Positions 39,224-50,800 of a stretch of 64,000 bases of DNA are shown in pieces (position 1 is the first letter of the stretch; the number at the start of each line of letters is the position of its first letter). The position numbers were made by a program, and so were the translations under genes. Location of the stretch: positions 71,216,330 through 71,280,329 of the forward strand of contig JAZBQD010000015.1 in NCBI GenBank assembly GCA_036583965.1. The letters are read 5' to 3'. The stretch comes from Prunella strophiata (taxonomy: Eukaryota; Chordata; Aves; Passeriformes; Prunellidae). Below the pieces are notes generated by a model that saw only the letters and a list, made by a program, of their open reading frames with translations, did not search any database and was not told the DNA's origin.

Positions 39224-39260
39224 TTATCACCAATTAAATTAATTATCACCAATTAAATCA
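39224..39260. repeat. 19-bp tandem duplication inside the ERV-associated repeat
   Basis: TTATCACCAATTAAATTAA (39224-39242) is followed by TTATCACCAATTAAATCA (39243-39260). The family as I remember it has a single copy of this block, so the duplication is probably private to this insertion. Confidence 0.8.
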
Positions 39261-39471
39261 GAGTAGGATAATAAGAATAAACCCCCAATCTTAAAAACAT
39301 CTGTCTCCTGCCACTCCTCCCTTCTTCCCAGGCTCAACATCACTCTCAAATTCTCTACCACCTCTCACCCATCGGTGCAGGAGGACAGGGAATGGGAGCT
39401 GTAGTCACTTCAGCTCATGTTGTCTCTGCCACTTCGTCCTGCTCAGCAGAAGGACTCTTCACACTCTTCCC

Positions 39472-39785
39472 CTGCTCCAGTGTGGGGTCACTCCCATGGA
39501 AGACAGATCCCTGTGAACTTTTCCAGTGTGGGTCTTTCCCACAGGCTGCAGTTCTTCAGCAACTGCTCCAGTGGGGGTCTCTTTCCATGCAGCACGGTCC
39601 TTCAGGAACATGTGGGTCCCCTTCAGGGTCACAAGTCCTGTCAGCAAACTGCTACAGCATGGGCTCCTCTCTCCACTAGCCCACAGGTCCTGCCATGAGC
39701 CTGCTCCAGCATGGGCTTCCTACAGGGACACAGCCTCCTTTGCACATCCACCTGCTCGGGTGTGGAGCCCTCCAGGGGCTGCAGG
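39472..39785. repeat. Degenerate ~41-51 bp tandem array (about 7 units)
   Basis: Units begin near 39472, 39521, 39562, 39604, 39650, 39701 and 39752. Each has the pattern CTGCTCCAGYRTGGG followed by a YCCYYYCCAY block and then a unit-specific part. Spacing varies from about 41 to 51 bp, so this is an old diverged array within the larger repeat. Confidence 0.7.
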
Positions 39786-39915
39786 GGGATCTCAGCTCCC
39801 CTGTGGAGCTCCACAGCCTGCAGGGGAACAGCTGCCTCACCATGGTCTGTGCCAGGGGCTGTGGGACAATCTCTGCCCTGGTGCTTGGAGCACCTCCTCT
39901 CCCTGATTCAGCCTG

Positions 39916-41804
39916 GCTGAGGTCTGACTCATGGGCAGCAGCACATTAAGACTGAAATTTGAGTTCTGATTGCAGTGTGTTAATTTAGGATGGAATTCTT
40001 AATCAGTTGTTATAAAATTAGTTCTCAACAACATTCTGAGTAAAGTATAAACTCCATTTCCCCCCACCAAAACACAACTGCTTCTGATGCTTAAGTGATT
40101 GTGGTGTTCAATGTGCCCTGCCCTTTGCTCTCCTTTAGACTAAATCACTGTATGCACACACACAAACTGTTCTGAGACTAAAAGCCCTGCAGCTATATGC
40201 TGAACCATTCCAATACTCCTTGATAAATAAAAGACAGACACACTACAACAGATGTATTACATTTGGGTGGCCAGTAAAATTCATTCCTTTGCTGAAACCA
40301 CAATCTGAAAGATTGCATTTTCTAACAGAATGGCCCCTGTGTCATTATACAAGTAGTATATATAGCTCTGGAAAATAAGAGTTTTTCAGGAAGGAATGAA
40401 ACCACAATGAGAAGAATGAAAATAGCAAAAGGATTTCACATTATGCTATGAACATTGTAATGTTTTAATCTGTCCTGCTAACAGACAAGTGTGCAAATGG
40501 GGGACAGAAGGATGAGTGTTTAGTTGTGATTAAAAGACCCCTCAGAACAAACTGAACTTCACAAATGTCTGTGAAACAGCATGAATTTTAAAAATAGATA
40601 TAGGACTACTTCAGACACAAAATTCAATTTATTGTTCTTCCTGAAGAATCAACAACATAGCAGCTGTTGCAGACTAGTTATTTTAAAAAGCTGTAAATTG
40701 AAATAGCAAGAAATAACCTCTGCCACAAATACAGAAGACTTGCAAGGAGCTGTTCCAAGTAGGACAAAAAAAATACATTTTGTTAATAGGAAAGAAATCT
40801 CATACAACAGCTAATGAAAATGAAAACAAAACCATGACCAATGGTGTTTAATTTCTCTCTTTATTAAAATATACAAAATGAATTAATAGCTATTCTATTT
40901 AGCTTTTGAAACTACTGCTGTGATCTCTTTCAAAACCTAAAAGGAATGCAAACTTAATAGTGCTCCTCTGATCAAGTTATGTTCAATTACACATGCATGA
41001 TAGACCCATTCATAGTTAATGGGAATGGAATAAATTCTGCCTAAATTACAAATTGTAAGATACTGACTCTGCATGTTATGGATTTTCATTTTAAAAATAG
41101 CCCTTCTTGTGAGAAGAGTAGCCAGCTAAAGAAGAACAGATAAAAGAAATTCAGGAAGGAAATAAAGAAGGTGGGGGAAAGGTAGAAGGAGGCAATCTAT
41201 TAGAATGCTACACTAAACCAGTATGCAAGTAATTTTCCTGGTGAGAAGATCCAAGAGAGAACAACTGGGACTGGAATTAAAAGTAATCATGTCCTGCTCT
41301 GTGATAAATGTTCTATTAGCTTTGTAGGGTTCAGAGCAATATTAAGGGCTGCAGAATAGTGGGAAGATAACAATCCTCCCAGCCAAAACCAAAACCAGAC
41401 TATCTTGCAGATGAAAGTGCTAGTGAAAATATAATTGCAAAAGTTGGCAGATTTTTACACCTTCAGTAACACTCTTTTGCTGAAATGAGTTCTTGTCACA
41501 CATTTGAATCTTGCACAGGAATGAAGAAATTTTCACTGTAGCACCACAAAAAAGTCTGGTGTTTCCAACCAGAGAGCTCAAGAAATTGATGGAGTTCCTG
41601 CATATTAGGAAGATCTAGACTTTTAGAGAAAATTGACACCAATATTTCTGTTGCTTTGAATTATTTATCAAAGAACTGGAAAAAATAATAATTTTTAAAA
41701 ACTCAAATCATTTATAACTGTCATTTTTATGTGTGTAAATATTTGCTTGCCCTCTTGCATAAGAATCTCCTTGTATGAAAAAGCAAACAAGCAGGGCCTG
41801 GAAA
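39916..41804. other. Unique AT-rich DNA, no gene recognised
   Basis: No exon, RNA or repeat signal is seen. Confidence 0.5.
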
Positions 41805-41843
41805 TGGATGAAAAGATTGGATGAAAAGAATGGATGAAAAGAA
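41805..41843. repeat. 13-bp minisatellite, three copies
   Basis: TGGATGAAAAGAT (41805-41817), TGGATGAAAAGAA (41818-41830) and TGGATGAAAAGAA (41831-41843) lie head to tail. Units two and three are identical and unit one differs by one base. Confidence 0.95.
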
Positions 41844-41856
41844 GTCTTCCCACACG

Positions 41857-42480
41857 TCATGAGGGACCAGCCCTCAGGAGCAGGACAGGTGGCAGCTCAG
41901 CAGAAGCAGCAGGTCCAGGATGGGTGGGGAAGCCAGGCTGCCATCCAGCAGAGGACACAACAGAGCAGACCTGGGGCAGACTTCCCTGCAGCCATCCCAG
42001 ATATTCAGGCTGCCAGACAGTGCTTCCCTCAGATGTCCAGAGCAGGACTCTGGTAACATTGACCTCTTTTCTCAAAGAGATCTGGGATGAAGACTGCAAA
42101 CAGCAGCACTAATGTGCTATTTGGGGCTATTCCCTGAGAATGAGTTCTAGCAAGAAGGCTTCTGGCAACACCTCCACTGCACACTTTGTAGGACATTGCA
42201 CTAGACATTGTAACCCCTTGGTTCAAACCTGATGCCTGGGCAGCTGCAAAATTCTTGGTCATATCAGTATTGACAGCAATTAAGTCCAATGAATCGGGTG
42301 TAAAATGTGTAAAACAAAATACTGCAAGCAGCCACGTTCTTTCATTTCTCCTCGCAGGATAGCTGGCAATCTCAGCTGGCTGGAACTGCCCACAGAGCAT
42401 CCCAGCTGAGCCACTTTCAACAGAGGGGCTGTTCTGGTTATTATGTCATTTGGATAACAAAGGTCCCAGGGAGGTCAAGA
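41857..42480. other. Unclassified GC-richer, repeat-like stretch
   Basis: The block is GC-richer than its flanks. It resembles degraded LTR-like DNA in texture, with TGTGCTATTTGGGGC near 42113 and CTGTTCTGGTTATTATGTC near 42430, but I cannot name a family and find no target-site duplication. A 123-codon minus frame (42029-42400) overlaps it without a recognisable domain. Confidence 0.3.
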
Positions 42481-43364
42481 TAATGCTCTCAATGACTTTG
42501 TAGAGGAGAGGTTTTAAGGCTCTTCATAGAGATGCTACAAGTGGAATTGAGTACACTGAAAATGCAGAATGAAGGCAAGTTGTTTTTCTCCAGACAGATA
42601 TATTGCAAACTCAAAGCATACCATGGTCCTCAGAGAGAGCTGGGTGACAGGATATTTTCCCTAATCTGCACTTCAATAAACTCATGTACACATCAGAAGA
42701 GATTGATGGTGTTTTCTTTAGATTAATACTTTAGTAAACTGCACTTAAACAGAAGCACAATACACCAATTACTGGAGAAATTCTTGCCAAAATGTTTTAT
42801 CATTCATTTTGAAGAGCCTGGCCATAAGAAACAATGAACTCAGATCAACTTATAGCATTTGAATCACACTGCAGAATTTCTTGGGCACCAGAGCATTGTT
42901 GTATAACTGCATAAAGTCAGACACCCCAACTACAGCAACTACAATGCACTATTCTCTTTGCATCATCTCATTTATTGCATTTTGGCATTGAAAGTCAAAC
43001 AAATGGGAGTGCTAATCTATCTCTTCATCTGAATTTTGAACACAGCATACCTCTTTAATGATTACAGGCTCTCAACTTTACTGTTACTGAAAAAGCATGT
43101 ATGAGATAGTACATTAATTGTCATCTGGAACTGTCCTTGTACACCAAGTGTCTGTTCTAAAATTTGCATTGAATTAGCTAACAGAGAAATAAAGTGGATT
43201 GTGCAGCAAAATCTCTAATTTTTTAGAAGTTTACACTCATTTGCTAGCATTATGTCAAACTAATAATTAAGCCTGGAATTACAGCACAGCATTACTGGGC
43301 TGCCAGCCCAAATACTGTTTAGTAGATAGGCAACTAATCATCTGTATGTGGCTCCCAACTGTGC
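42481..43364. other. Unique DNA, no gene recognised
   Basis: Nothing beyond short frames is visible. Confidence 0.5.
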
Positions 43365-43490
43365 TCCATCAGACAGAACTCTGGTCTACAACTCAGGACA
43401 CCTGGGTTCACCTCCTGACCTTGGGCATTACACTTCCCATGAATGTAGAATGAAACTAAATATTGTCTACTTTTGAGATAAGATTAGAAG
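43365..43490 (+). repeat. MIR SINE relic
   Basis: The order of a MIR element core is followed: CTGGTCTACAACTCAGGACACC (near 43381), CTGGGTTCA (43402-43410), CTGACCTTGGGCATTACACTT (43415-43435), AATGTAGAATGAAACTAA (near 43442) and TTGAGATAAGATTAG near 43473. These correspond to the MIR blocks CTGGACTAGAAGTCAGGAGACCTGGGTTC, TGACCTTGGGCAAGTCACTT and TGTAAAATGAGGATAA. MIR copies are ancient (amniote-wide), which fits the strong decay. Some MIR copies are retained as enhancers, but nothing here shows that. Confidence 0.6.
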
Positions 43491-46400
43491 AAAACAGGCT
43501 AAACAGCAAGTTTACTGCTACACTTTTTAGCTGAAACACCTCTTTTCACTTCAATATAAAACATTGCCAAACTTCAGATTATTTCCATGCTGCATCTCAT
43601 CCATCCCATGCTTCAATCTCTTACAGCTTCTGCTCTTCCCACTCTTGCATTCAACTCTAACGAGGTATCATTCAGTTCCTCTGCACCTCTCCCTCATTCC
43701 AGAGGGAGCCTGACTTCTTCCATGCACAAGATGGAAAGATTTCTCTCCTGGGAGTCACCCACTGCAGTAGTCTTCTGTCTGTAGGACAACTACACCCTTG
43801 GTTACAGGACTTAGGAATGTTTGCACCAAATGAGTCCCAGGACTGCAGGAGACAGAAGGATGGTGGTATGGCTGAGGCAGTTCAGTGCCTTCCTCAAAGA
43901 CCTGACTGATTTGGTCTTTACCTTCTCAGTCCTGGAGCTCTCTTCAGCAAACTAAATTCACAGCTGATCACTGGACATTCTGTGCATCCATTTGCTGAGA
44001 TCCAGATTTACAGAAATGCTGATCATGCAAAAAGGTACATCCAAAGACACTAGAAGTACATTTCATAAGGAAAAAAATATTAAATAATTCAAAGTACTCT
44101 GGGCATTTAAAAGAACATACAGAATTAGAAAATGTGACAATTTTAGGTTTAAATCTCTTTGTACCTTGCTTCATGCTCTGCAAAATGAAGACAGTTTATT
44201 TCCTCTATTAGCATATTCTTTTCACTGCATCTCTATGATACTTGTGAAACTCATTCCACAGTAGGAAACTTAGTTTTAGAAATTGTCTCTTCAGGAGAAT
44301 ATTTGAATTATTCATTAAATAAGGAACTAGATGAAGTATGGAGGGTTTGCTATATTTTTTTTTTTTTAATTCTAGCCATTCAAATGTAACTATCAGTGCA
44401 GAAAATTCACTTCTGTTTGCTGAACATTTTAAGGTTTGTACTTCAACATTATACTAATGCTGAACTAATTTTCATTTCTATATTTCCTAGTTTTTTGATA
44501 CTTACACTGGCCCTGTGCTATCCCGGAGCTCAGCAAGCTTTAGATCACAAGAAAAAAATATATAAAAGGGCATAGAAATGAGAAATATTTTTGGAATATT
44601 AGAAACTATTGAGTTCAGTTTCAAGTTCAGATTGAGCTTTCACAGTAACTCAGATTTTATGTGCTCCTACTCATCCCATCTCAATTAAAACTTGTACATT
44701 TGCCAATAAAGATTTTGAGATCAACGGTTCATTTATCACATTTGCTTGAGTTACTCATGTCTAAATCATATATGTCCATTCCAGTTACTTACCACACAGC
44801 AGTTGGAAGTACTGATTAAAGAACATGGTTTCTGTTGCCAGTGACAAATATGATAAAAGCTCTTAAAAAAAGAAAGAATTGGATCAAGTGCCATGAAAAT
44901 AATGTGATGGAATATAGAAAAGTTTTCAAATCTCAAGATGAAATTGTTTTCCAATATGACAGATGCACTTGGTCTGATAAAAATGAAATTATAAAAATGA
45001 GAGTGTGGCTTGCTAAACACAAATCCTGTGAGTTAAGAAAAGACAAAACAGCAATGTACCTGTTTAAAAGAAAAAATGTTAAATATTCCAGTACCCATGA
45101 ACCAAAAAGAATATTCAGTTTGTTTTTAGTTTTCCAAAGAAATGTTGTCTTCATGTTCAGAATTGCCATGAACAATAATTACAGGAACACATGGCAGGGA
45201 GCAAGGAATTAATATGCAAAAGGGAAGAAAACAGTGTGCTGCAGGGGTGATCATACTGATAGAGTAGTCCAAACCTGCTTGCTTGCTTGCTTCAGAAAAC
45301 TCAGTGCTCAACTGTGAACTACTCTTCTTGTTTGCAAGACTAAAATGTTTGAAACCTAGCTCTTACTTTTTCTGGTTAAGCTGGTCATGCCTTAAGCAGT
45401 TGCACAGCACACCCTAAAGAATATAAATCTTTCATCCACTTTGGCATAAGCTCAAACTGCAATAGCTGAACACTAAAGAAAAGAGAAGAAATCAAAGAAT
45501 TACATGTGACTCTCCAAGAGAGTTTCCAGGATAAAATAAAGTCCTACAAAATCAGGAGAATTCACGCAACATATTCAGGGAAAACTCTCAAGATATTTGT
45601 AAATGAATGCCCTGGATGAAAAATGCCTTCTTTATTTTTTATTTTTTTTTCCTTTCACTGTAGAGGTATCAGGAGGGAATAAAATGCACTCACCCAAGAA
45701 ATTGCACATCTCAAGCATATTTTTATTATTCAAATAGACATTTTCTGACCTACACCCTCAGTTTCCTATACTTAGCAAAGTTGCTCATGGCTTCACTGAA
45801 ATTTCTGCCTGCATAAGTAAGCATGTGGAAACAGCACACTAGGAAAGTTATGTGGCAATAATAGCTATGGAAGATAGCTGAAAACCATCAAGTTCAAAAT
45901 TCCTGATTTTAAATGGAGCACATGGCATTTTAGTAATCAGGTCACGATCATAGACTGTTTAAAGGAAGGTATGTCTATATGCAAGATTTTCTGTGTGGTT
46001 GTTTAGTTGGTTGCTTTATCTTTTCCCACAGCAACAAAAAAACCCTAATCTTAGGTCCTACAACTGCTTAAGAAAATGTCTATTTTAATAGTTAGTCTTT
46101 CTTATTGTCTCTATTACTGGGTGGACAAAGGTATGGTTCTGACTGAGTAACAAACTCAGAAAAGCAAGTGCTCATTTATCAAGTTGTTGGGATTTATTTC
46201 TGGAGAGAGGATTTATTATTTGTCAAATAACATATGGCATTGTTAGATTATTTAGTCATTGGTCCAAATATACTTTTCTAATATTGTTCTTTTTTCTTCT
46301 GCCAGTAAGGCATTAGTTGTCCACCTCCATGCTCAGGACTCACAACTATGTTTACTGTACTGGTGAAAGTTTTGGCATAACATCAGTGTGAAAGTACTCA

Positions 46401-47678
46401 AATATTTATATGCCAAAGTCCTGACAGCAAGTGCAGACTATGATTTATACTGTGGATGCAATTACCATGTCCTTAATTCCATGTTAAGCTGTAACCCAAA
46501 TACAATTATCTGGCCCATCTCTCCTTTCCCCTCCAAGTTATAAATGAAGAAAACCAAGCACATGGACCCAAAGAAGTTGGAAGGAAGAGCAGCACCCCAA
46601 AGCCCCCCTGCTTTTCAGTCCAGACAGACAATGTTTAATAGTGTATTTAGACAAGTAACTGAGCTATTTGAGCAATGTGGGAAAAGAATCTCTTGGCAAG
46701 GATGAACTGCATCTACAGCCAGTAGACTTTGTTAGCAAAGTCAGTATAGATTAGATCTACATATCTCTTTCTTCACCAGTCCTCTCCTAACTTTATTCTG
46801 CAGTCTCCCAGAGATTCTTATACTTTATTCAGATGTGAAATCACGTCTTGAAAGTTGGACTGAGCAGCCTGATAAAAAAGATGTATGCTTTGCTTGGATC
46901 TCCTTTTTGCAAAGGAAGTGTCTGGGACTACCTGCAGCCTCAGAGGAGTTTGGTCAGCTTTTAAAAACTTAATGCAAAACCAGAAGAGAGGAAGGAGGAG
47001 GGAAAATGTGGGTTTTTTCCCCATGTGGTTTGACTAATACATCTCAACCCTAACTTCCATCTCAGCAGCAACTCATGAATTAACTGAACTGTAGCATTTC
47101 TGTGCAAAGCAGGAACTTGGACTCATAGGAAAAGAAAAACTGCAGTTAGAAATAATAACTGGAACTCAGAACTCAAGAGAAACAGAGATGTCAAAAAAAA
47201 AAATCCTACAGAGTGAATTTTTCCTTCCCTAAACACCCAATTCAGCAAGCAAATAAAAATGCAACATTATACTCTAAATCTTTTCCCTGTTAGAAGTTTC
47301 TTCAAGATTTTGATGTTGTTTTTTGAGAGAAAGAGTTGTCACCTATCTCATTTTCCTTCTTCAGATTATGTGAGATGTGTCTGTTTCCCAGTCAACAAAA
47401 GGGTCTTTCTGATAACATGAAACCCACTGGTAGCATGAAACAAGCAAATTATCACATTCATATGAGTGTGGTTTGATTCAGGCTTTTGAACTCAGATAAT
47501 AAGGAAACCTTAATCCTAAAGTAACAAAAACCCAAGGGTTTTACTATTTGGAGAGTGGCAGTTTCAGTCAAGGATCAATGAATCAATGCCATTTCCAGGT
47601 TCTTTGCTGAAAAATGAATCATCTCTTCTTTAAGTAAGTCAAGCCTTTAAAAGACTATATAGGATCTCCTAAAATAGC
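43491..47678. other. Unique AT-rich DNA, no gene supported
   Basis: The plus frame at 44835-45212 (125 codons) is lysine- and asparagine-rich, has no domain, and overlaps two open minus frames. A possible 32-nt minus-strand exon at 44506-44537 and a signal-peptide-like minus frame at 46818-47024 are discussed as findings only. T13 lies at 44355-44367. Confidence 0.45.
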
Positions 47679-47804
47679 AAAAAAAAAAACCCAAAACAAA
47701 AAAAAAAAAAACCCAAAAAAAACAACAACAAAAAAAAAACCACCCCAAAAAAACCCAAAAAAATGACAAAATAAACCCCAAAAACAAACAAACAAAAATC
47801 AACC
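47679..47804. repeat. A/C-rich low-complexity tract
   Basis: About 125 bp consists almost entirely of A runs interrupted by CC, CCC, CAA and CAAA. The minus strand translates to phenylalanine- and glycine-rich nonsense frames that are artefacts of the composition. Confidence 0.9.
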
Positions 47805-50800
47805 ATAACTCCCCTCCTGTTAAGTCTAGAAGTTCTTGAACCACAGATAGATGAACAAATTCTTTGTAATTTACTCACTGCTGACTGTTTCAGGATATTT
47901 AAAAACATGTCCATACAGGTAACTATAAACCTGGTAAAGGTGAGCTTATATAAATAATACTCCTTTTTTTTTTTTATTATGTCCTACATAATTTGAAGAA
48001 AGTAATTTCATCAAAATAAATCTGATGTTTTACCCAGGAGAATTAATACTCCAGGAAAGGTCACAATTTGCTGTAATCTTGTAATAAATTTAAATACATT
48101 TTCCTAGGCCTTCAAGGAAAAAAAATAAAAGTAACATAAAAATATATTCATTGTTTTGTTTAAAAAACAATTAAATCTCAAATTTATTTGCCTTGTTATC
48201 CAAATACATTAGACTAGTGCAAACAGGCAAAAATGAGATTTCCCAAAATATGAGTGTGTAACATCTCAAAATAGCTTTCCTCATTACTATAATTTGCATT
48301 TTAGCATTTTCCAAATATCTTTTCTTATATCTCTGTGTTTTTACTGACAAATTTAGTTAAGGAAAAGCACGGTTAATAATATAATCAACAAGAGGAGCAC
48401 CAGTAGAAGTCAGACACTTAACAGAACTTGGATCTCAGTGCCTTAGATGTCTAGCTCCTGCTGAAAAAAAATGTCAGGCATGGAAATTTGTTCAAGAACA
48501 CATGACAGGGTTCTTAATACAGATCTAGACCAATATAAGCCATATACAATATCATAGCATTATAAAACACCTGATTAAGTGAACATTCTTAGCCATCTTT
48601 TGGACAGAAAGATAAAGAATCAAAGTTTACCTTACATCCATTTTCTACTCATTCTTCAAGAAAAAGAATTAATTATGCAGCTGAAAAAATACTTTTATAT
48701 AGAACAGTTGCCTTTTACTTACATGAAAGGAGAAGGGGAAGTTTTGGGGAAAAAAAAAAAAAAAGGGAATAGAGGGAATTCTTAGTGCATTTCCCATCAA
48801 TGATCAAACACAAATAAACTGCTGGGCTCCAGCATGCCCAACCCTACCATTGGAGTGAAGTGGAGAACTGGGGAAATCATTCCTATTCCCTGCCCATGAA
48901 CCATGTGCTAAGTCCTCTTTAGCTTTCCCAGGGACTCACAGACTTTGTTTGACAGTGTACAGACTTAGGAAAATTTGCTATACCTGCCTTAATGCATGGG
49001 TTTGTATTCCATCTTCAGCATGGAATTGTATTTATCTCCCCAAAGCTGGAAAGTAAGACTAATGCTGCAATAAAACACATCCACAGACAAGCTGGGCTCT
49101 TTTGTTTGTTTGTCTCTACTAGAAAAAAAAATTGAAGCAGTTTATAAATTAAAATTTGGTGGGGGTTTACATAGACCTTGATCTTCCCTTTCCATCATAT
49201 TCTCCCCTTTTCATATCAGCATGTTAGTAAGTGCCCTGGATTGCTCATCAAAGTAATGGTCTCTCCAGATAGCTCAGAAGCAGCTTGAGTTAACTTAAAA
49301 GCAAAAGAAGCATTTTACCAAATAAACTAACAATGTCCAAGACCTTTCTTCATGGGAAACATTGGGCTATGTAAAGGTTCATATCTAACATCATCAGGAT
49401 TTCTGTTCCCTTAATGCATAAAGCATTATATCTTCCTAATATTTGCATTCAAGTCAATAATTAGAGTAGAATAATATATCAGCTGTGAGACTGTTTATCT
49501 GTGCATCAGATTTTTTAAGTTCAACACAACTGAGTAGTGATCGACAATAATAATACATATTGGTCACTAGGAAGTTATGCAACAGCTTTCTGAAGGTAAA
49601 TCAGCAGACACACAGAACCACCATCAATGACAATTAGTAGCAGCCTAGTAACGTGCTTGCCCCGTTATAAGTGGCACTCTAAGGGATGCTGAGCTAAATG
49701 GTTGCACACAGAACCTTGCAAATGTAGCACAGGACATTTAAAGTAAAATGGTAACTTCTTCAGCTTGAAAAGATACTGGGGAGGGAGGGCAGAGCAAGGT
49801 TTGCATAGCCCTGATCTGCTCAGCACAGAATATAATGTTAACTTTGTATTCCACTGCTAATTTTACAGCACCAGCAGTGCCATTCTGTGCTGTTAAATTT
49901 ATGGCTGATAATTCAGCACAAACAACTAACACATCCATTTGTTATGTTAGCCAGTAGAAGAACAGGCAAGTGGGTGCACTTAAAACTTTACAGAATAGGA
50001 AATTAAGTTCAGAGTACCCTGATGTCATAAAACACCTTTATGTTCTTTTCTGAGAGAAAAGAAAAAGTATGTCAAAAGCATTAACTGACCTTGTGAATGC
50101 AAAATCCCATACTGGGAATTACAGAAGCCTACATTTTCCCCCCCCTCTACACTTACTAAAATGTAATTATCGGCTATGAACACAAATATCCATGACAAGT
50201 TGAAAGCTGAAATTTTTAGACAAATAAGCAAAAAAGCCCATAATACAAAGCTATATAAATGCCACTAATATTGGTACTAGCTGCATTGCTTATGCTTAAT
50301 AATTAACTAAAGATTTGAATTGTAATTTAGCTTTAATCAGCACAAGCTTTAGGTCAGAAAAATACTACTGAAATAAAGAAGGTTGGGTTTTTATTTTTTT
50401 GGGTTTTGGGTTTTTTTAAAACAAGCTTTGCTTATGTTGTCATATTTATTACAGAAAGCACTTTACCCATTTCTGGGCTGTTGTTGAATTTCAATAGCTG
50501 AGACAACAGAGGTTTCTAAGGAGTTTAAGGTAAAATAGTGTAAGCTATGATCCCATCCATCACACTTTCCCCACAGGGACAATATCAAAAGTTCAGTATC
50601 TGCCCATGGGGTCTAACTGTGATTTGGAAAATGTTCATGGGATTTTTTAGAAACTACATTTTTTTTCAATCTTCACCACTTTCATATTCTCTTATACAAC
50701 AGCTTTATTTTTACGAAGTTAACTACAGTTGTGAACTGCAAGCCAACCAAATCTACTACTACCACTACAAGCTAAATTAATCAGCAAATGCCAGAAAGCT

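Larger units (their letters stand above)
39053..39915. mobile_element. Fragment of a dispersed songbird ERV-associated repeat
   Basis: From memory this matches a high-copy repeat of songbird genomes that I associate with endogenous retroviruses; the exact family name and coding strand are uncertain. Landmarks in plus-strand order are CTGACCCTGACTGGATG near 39056, GGCAGGGGTGAGAAAGTATAAC near 39113, TGTAGGTCGAGATAAAGGCAAGG near 39145, AATCAGAGTAGGATAATAAG near 39256, CTTCTTCCCAGGCTCAACATCACTC near 39321, and then a series of CTGCTCCAGYRTGGG units to about 39780. It closes with CTGGTGCTTGGAGCACCTCCTC near 39878-39899. The GC content is high relative to neighbours. The 126-codon plus frame at 39526-39906 runs through the repeated units and has no domain. 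No flanking LTR pair or gag/pol/env remnants are recognised, so this is a fragment. Confidence 0.6.

Noticed and set aside
39526..39906. 126-codon frame as a novel repeat protein
   Set aside because: It lies inside a dispersed ERV-associated repeat and its repeats mirror the DNA array; several other frames are also open.
44835..45212. 125-codon plus-strand frame as a gene
   Set aside because: It is Lys/Asn-rich as expected from AT-rich DNA, overlaps two open minus frames, and has no recognisable domain. One frame of this length is expected by chance in 64 kb.
47647..47914. Phe/Gly-rich minus frames resembling a membrane protein
   Set aside because: They are translations of an A/C-rich low-complexity tract.
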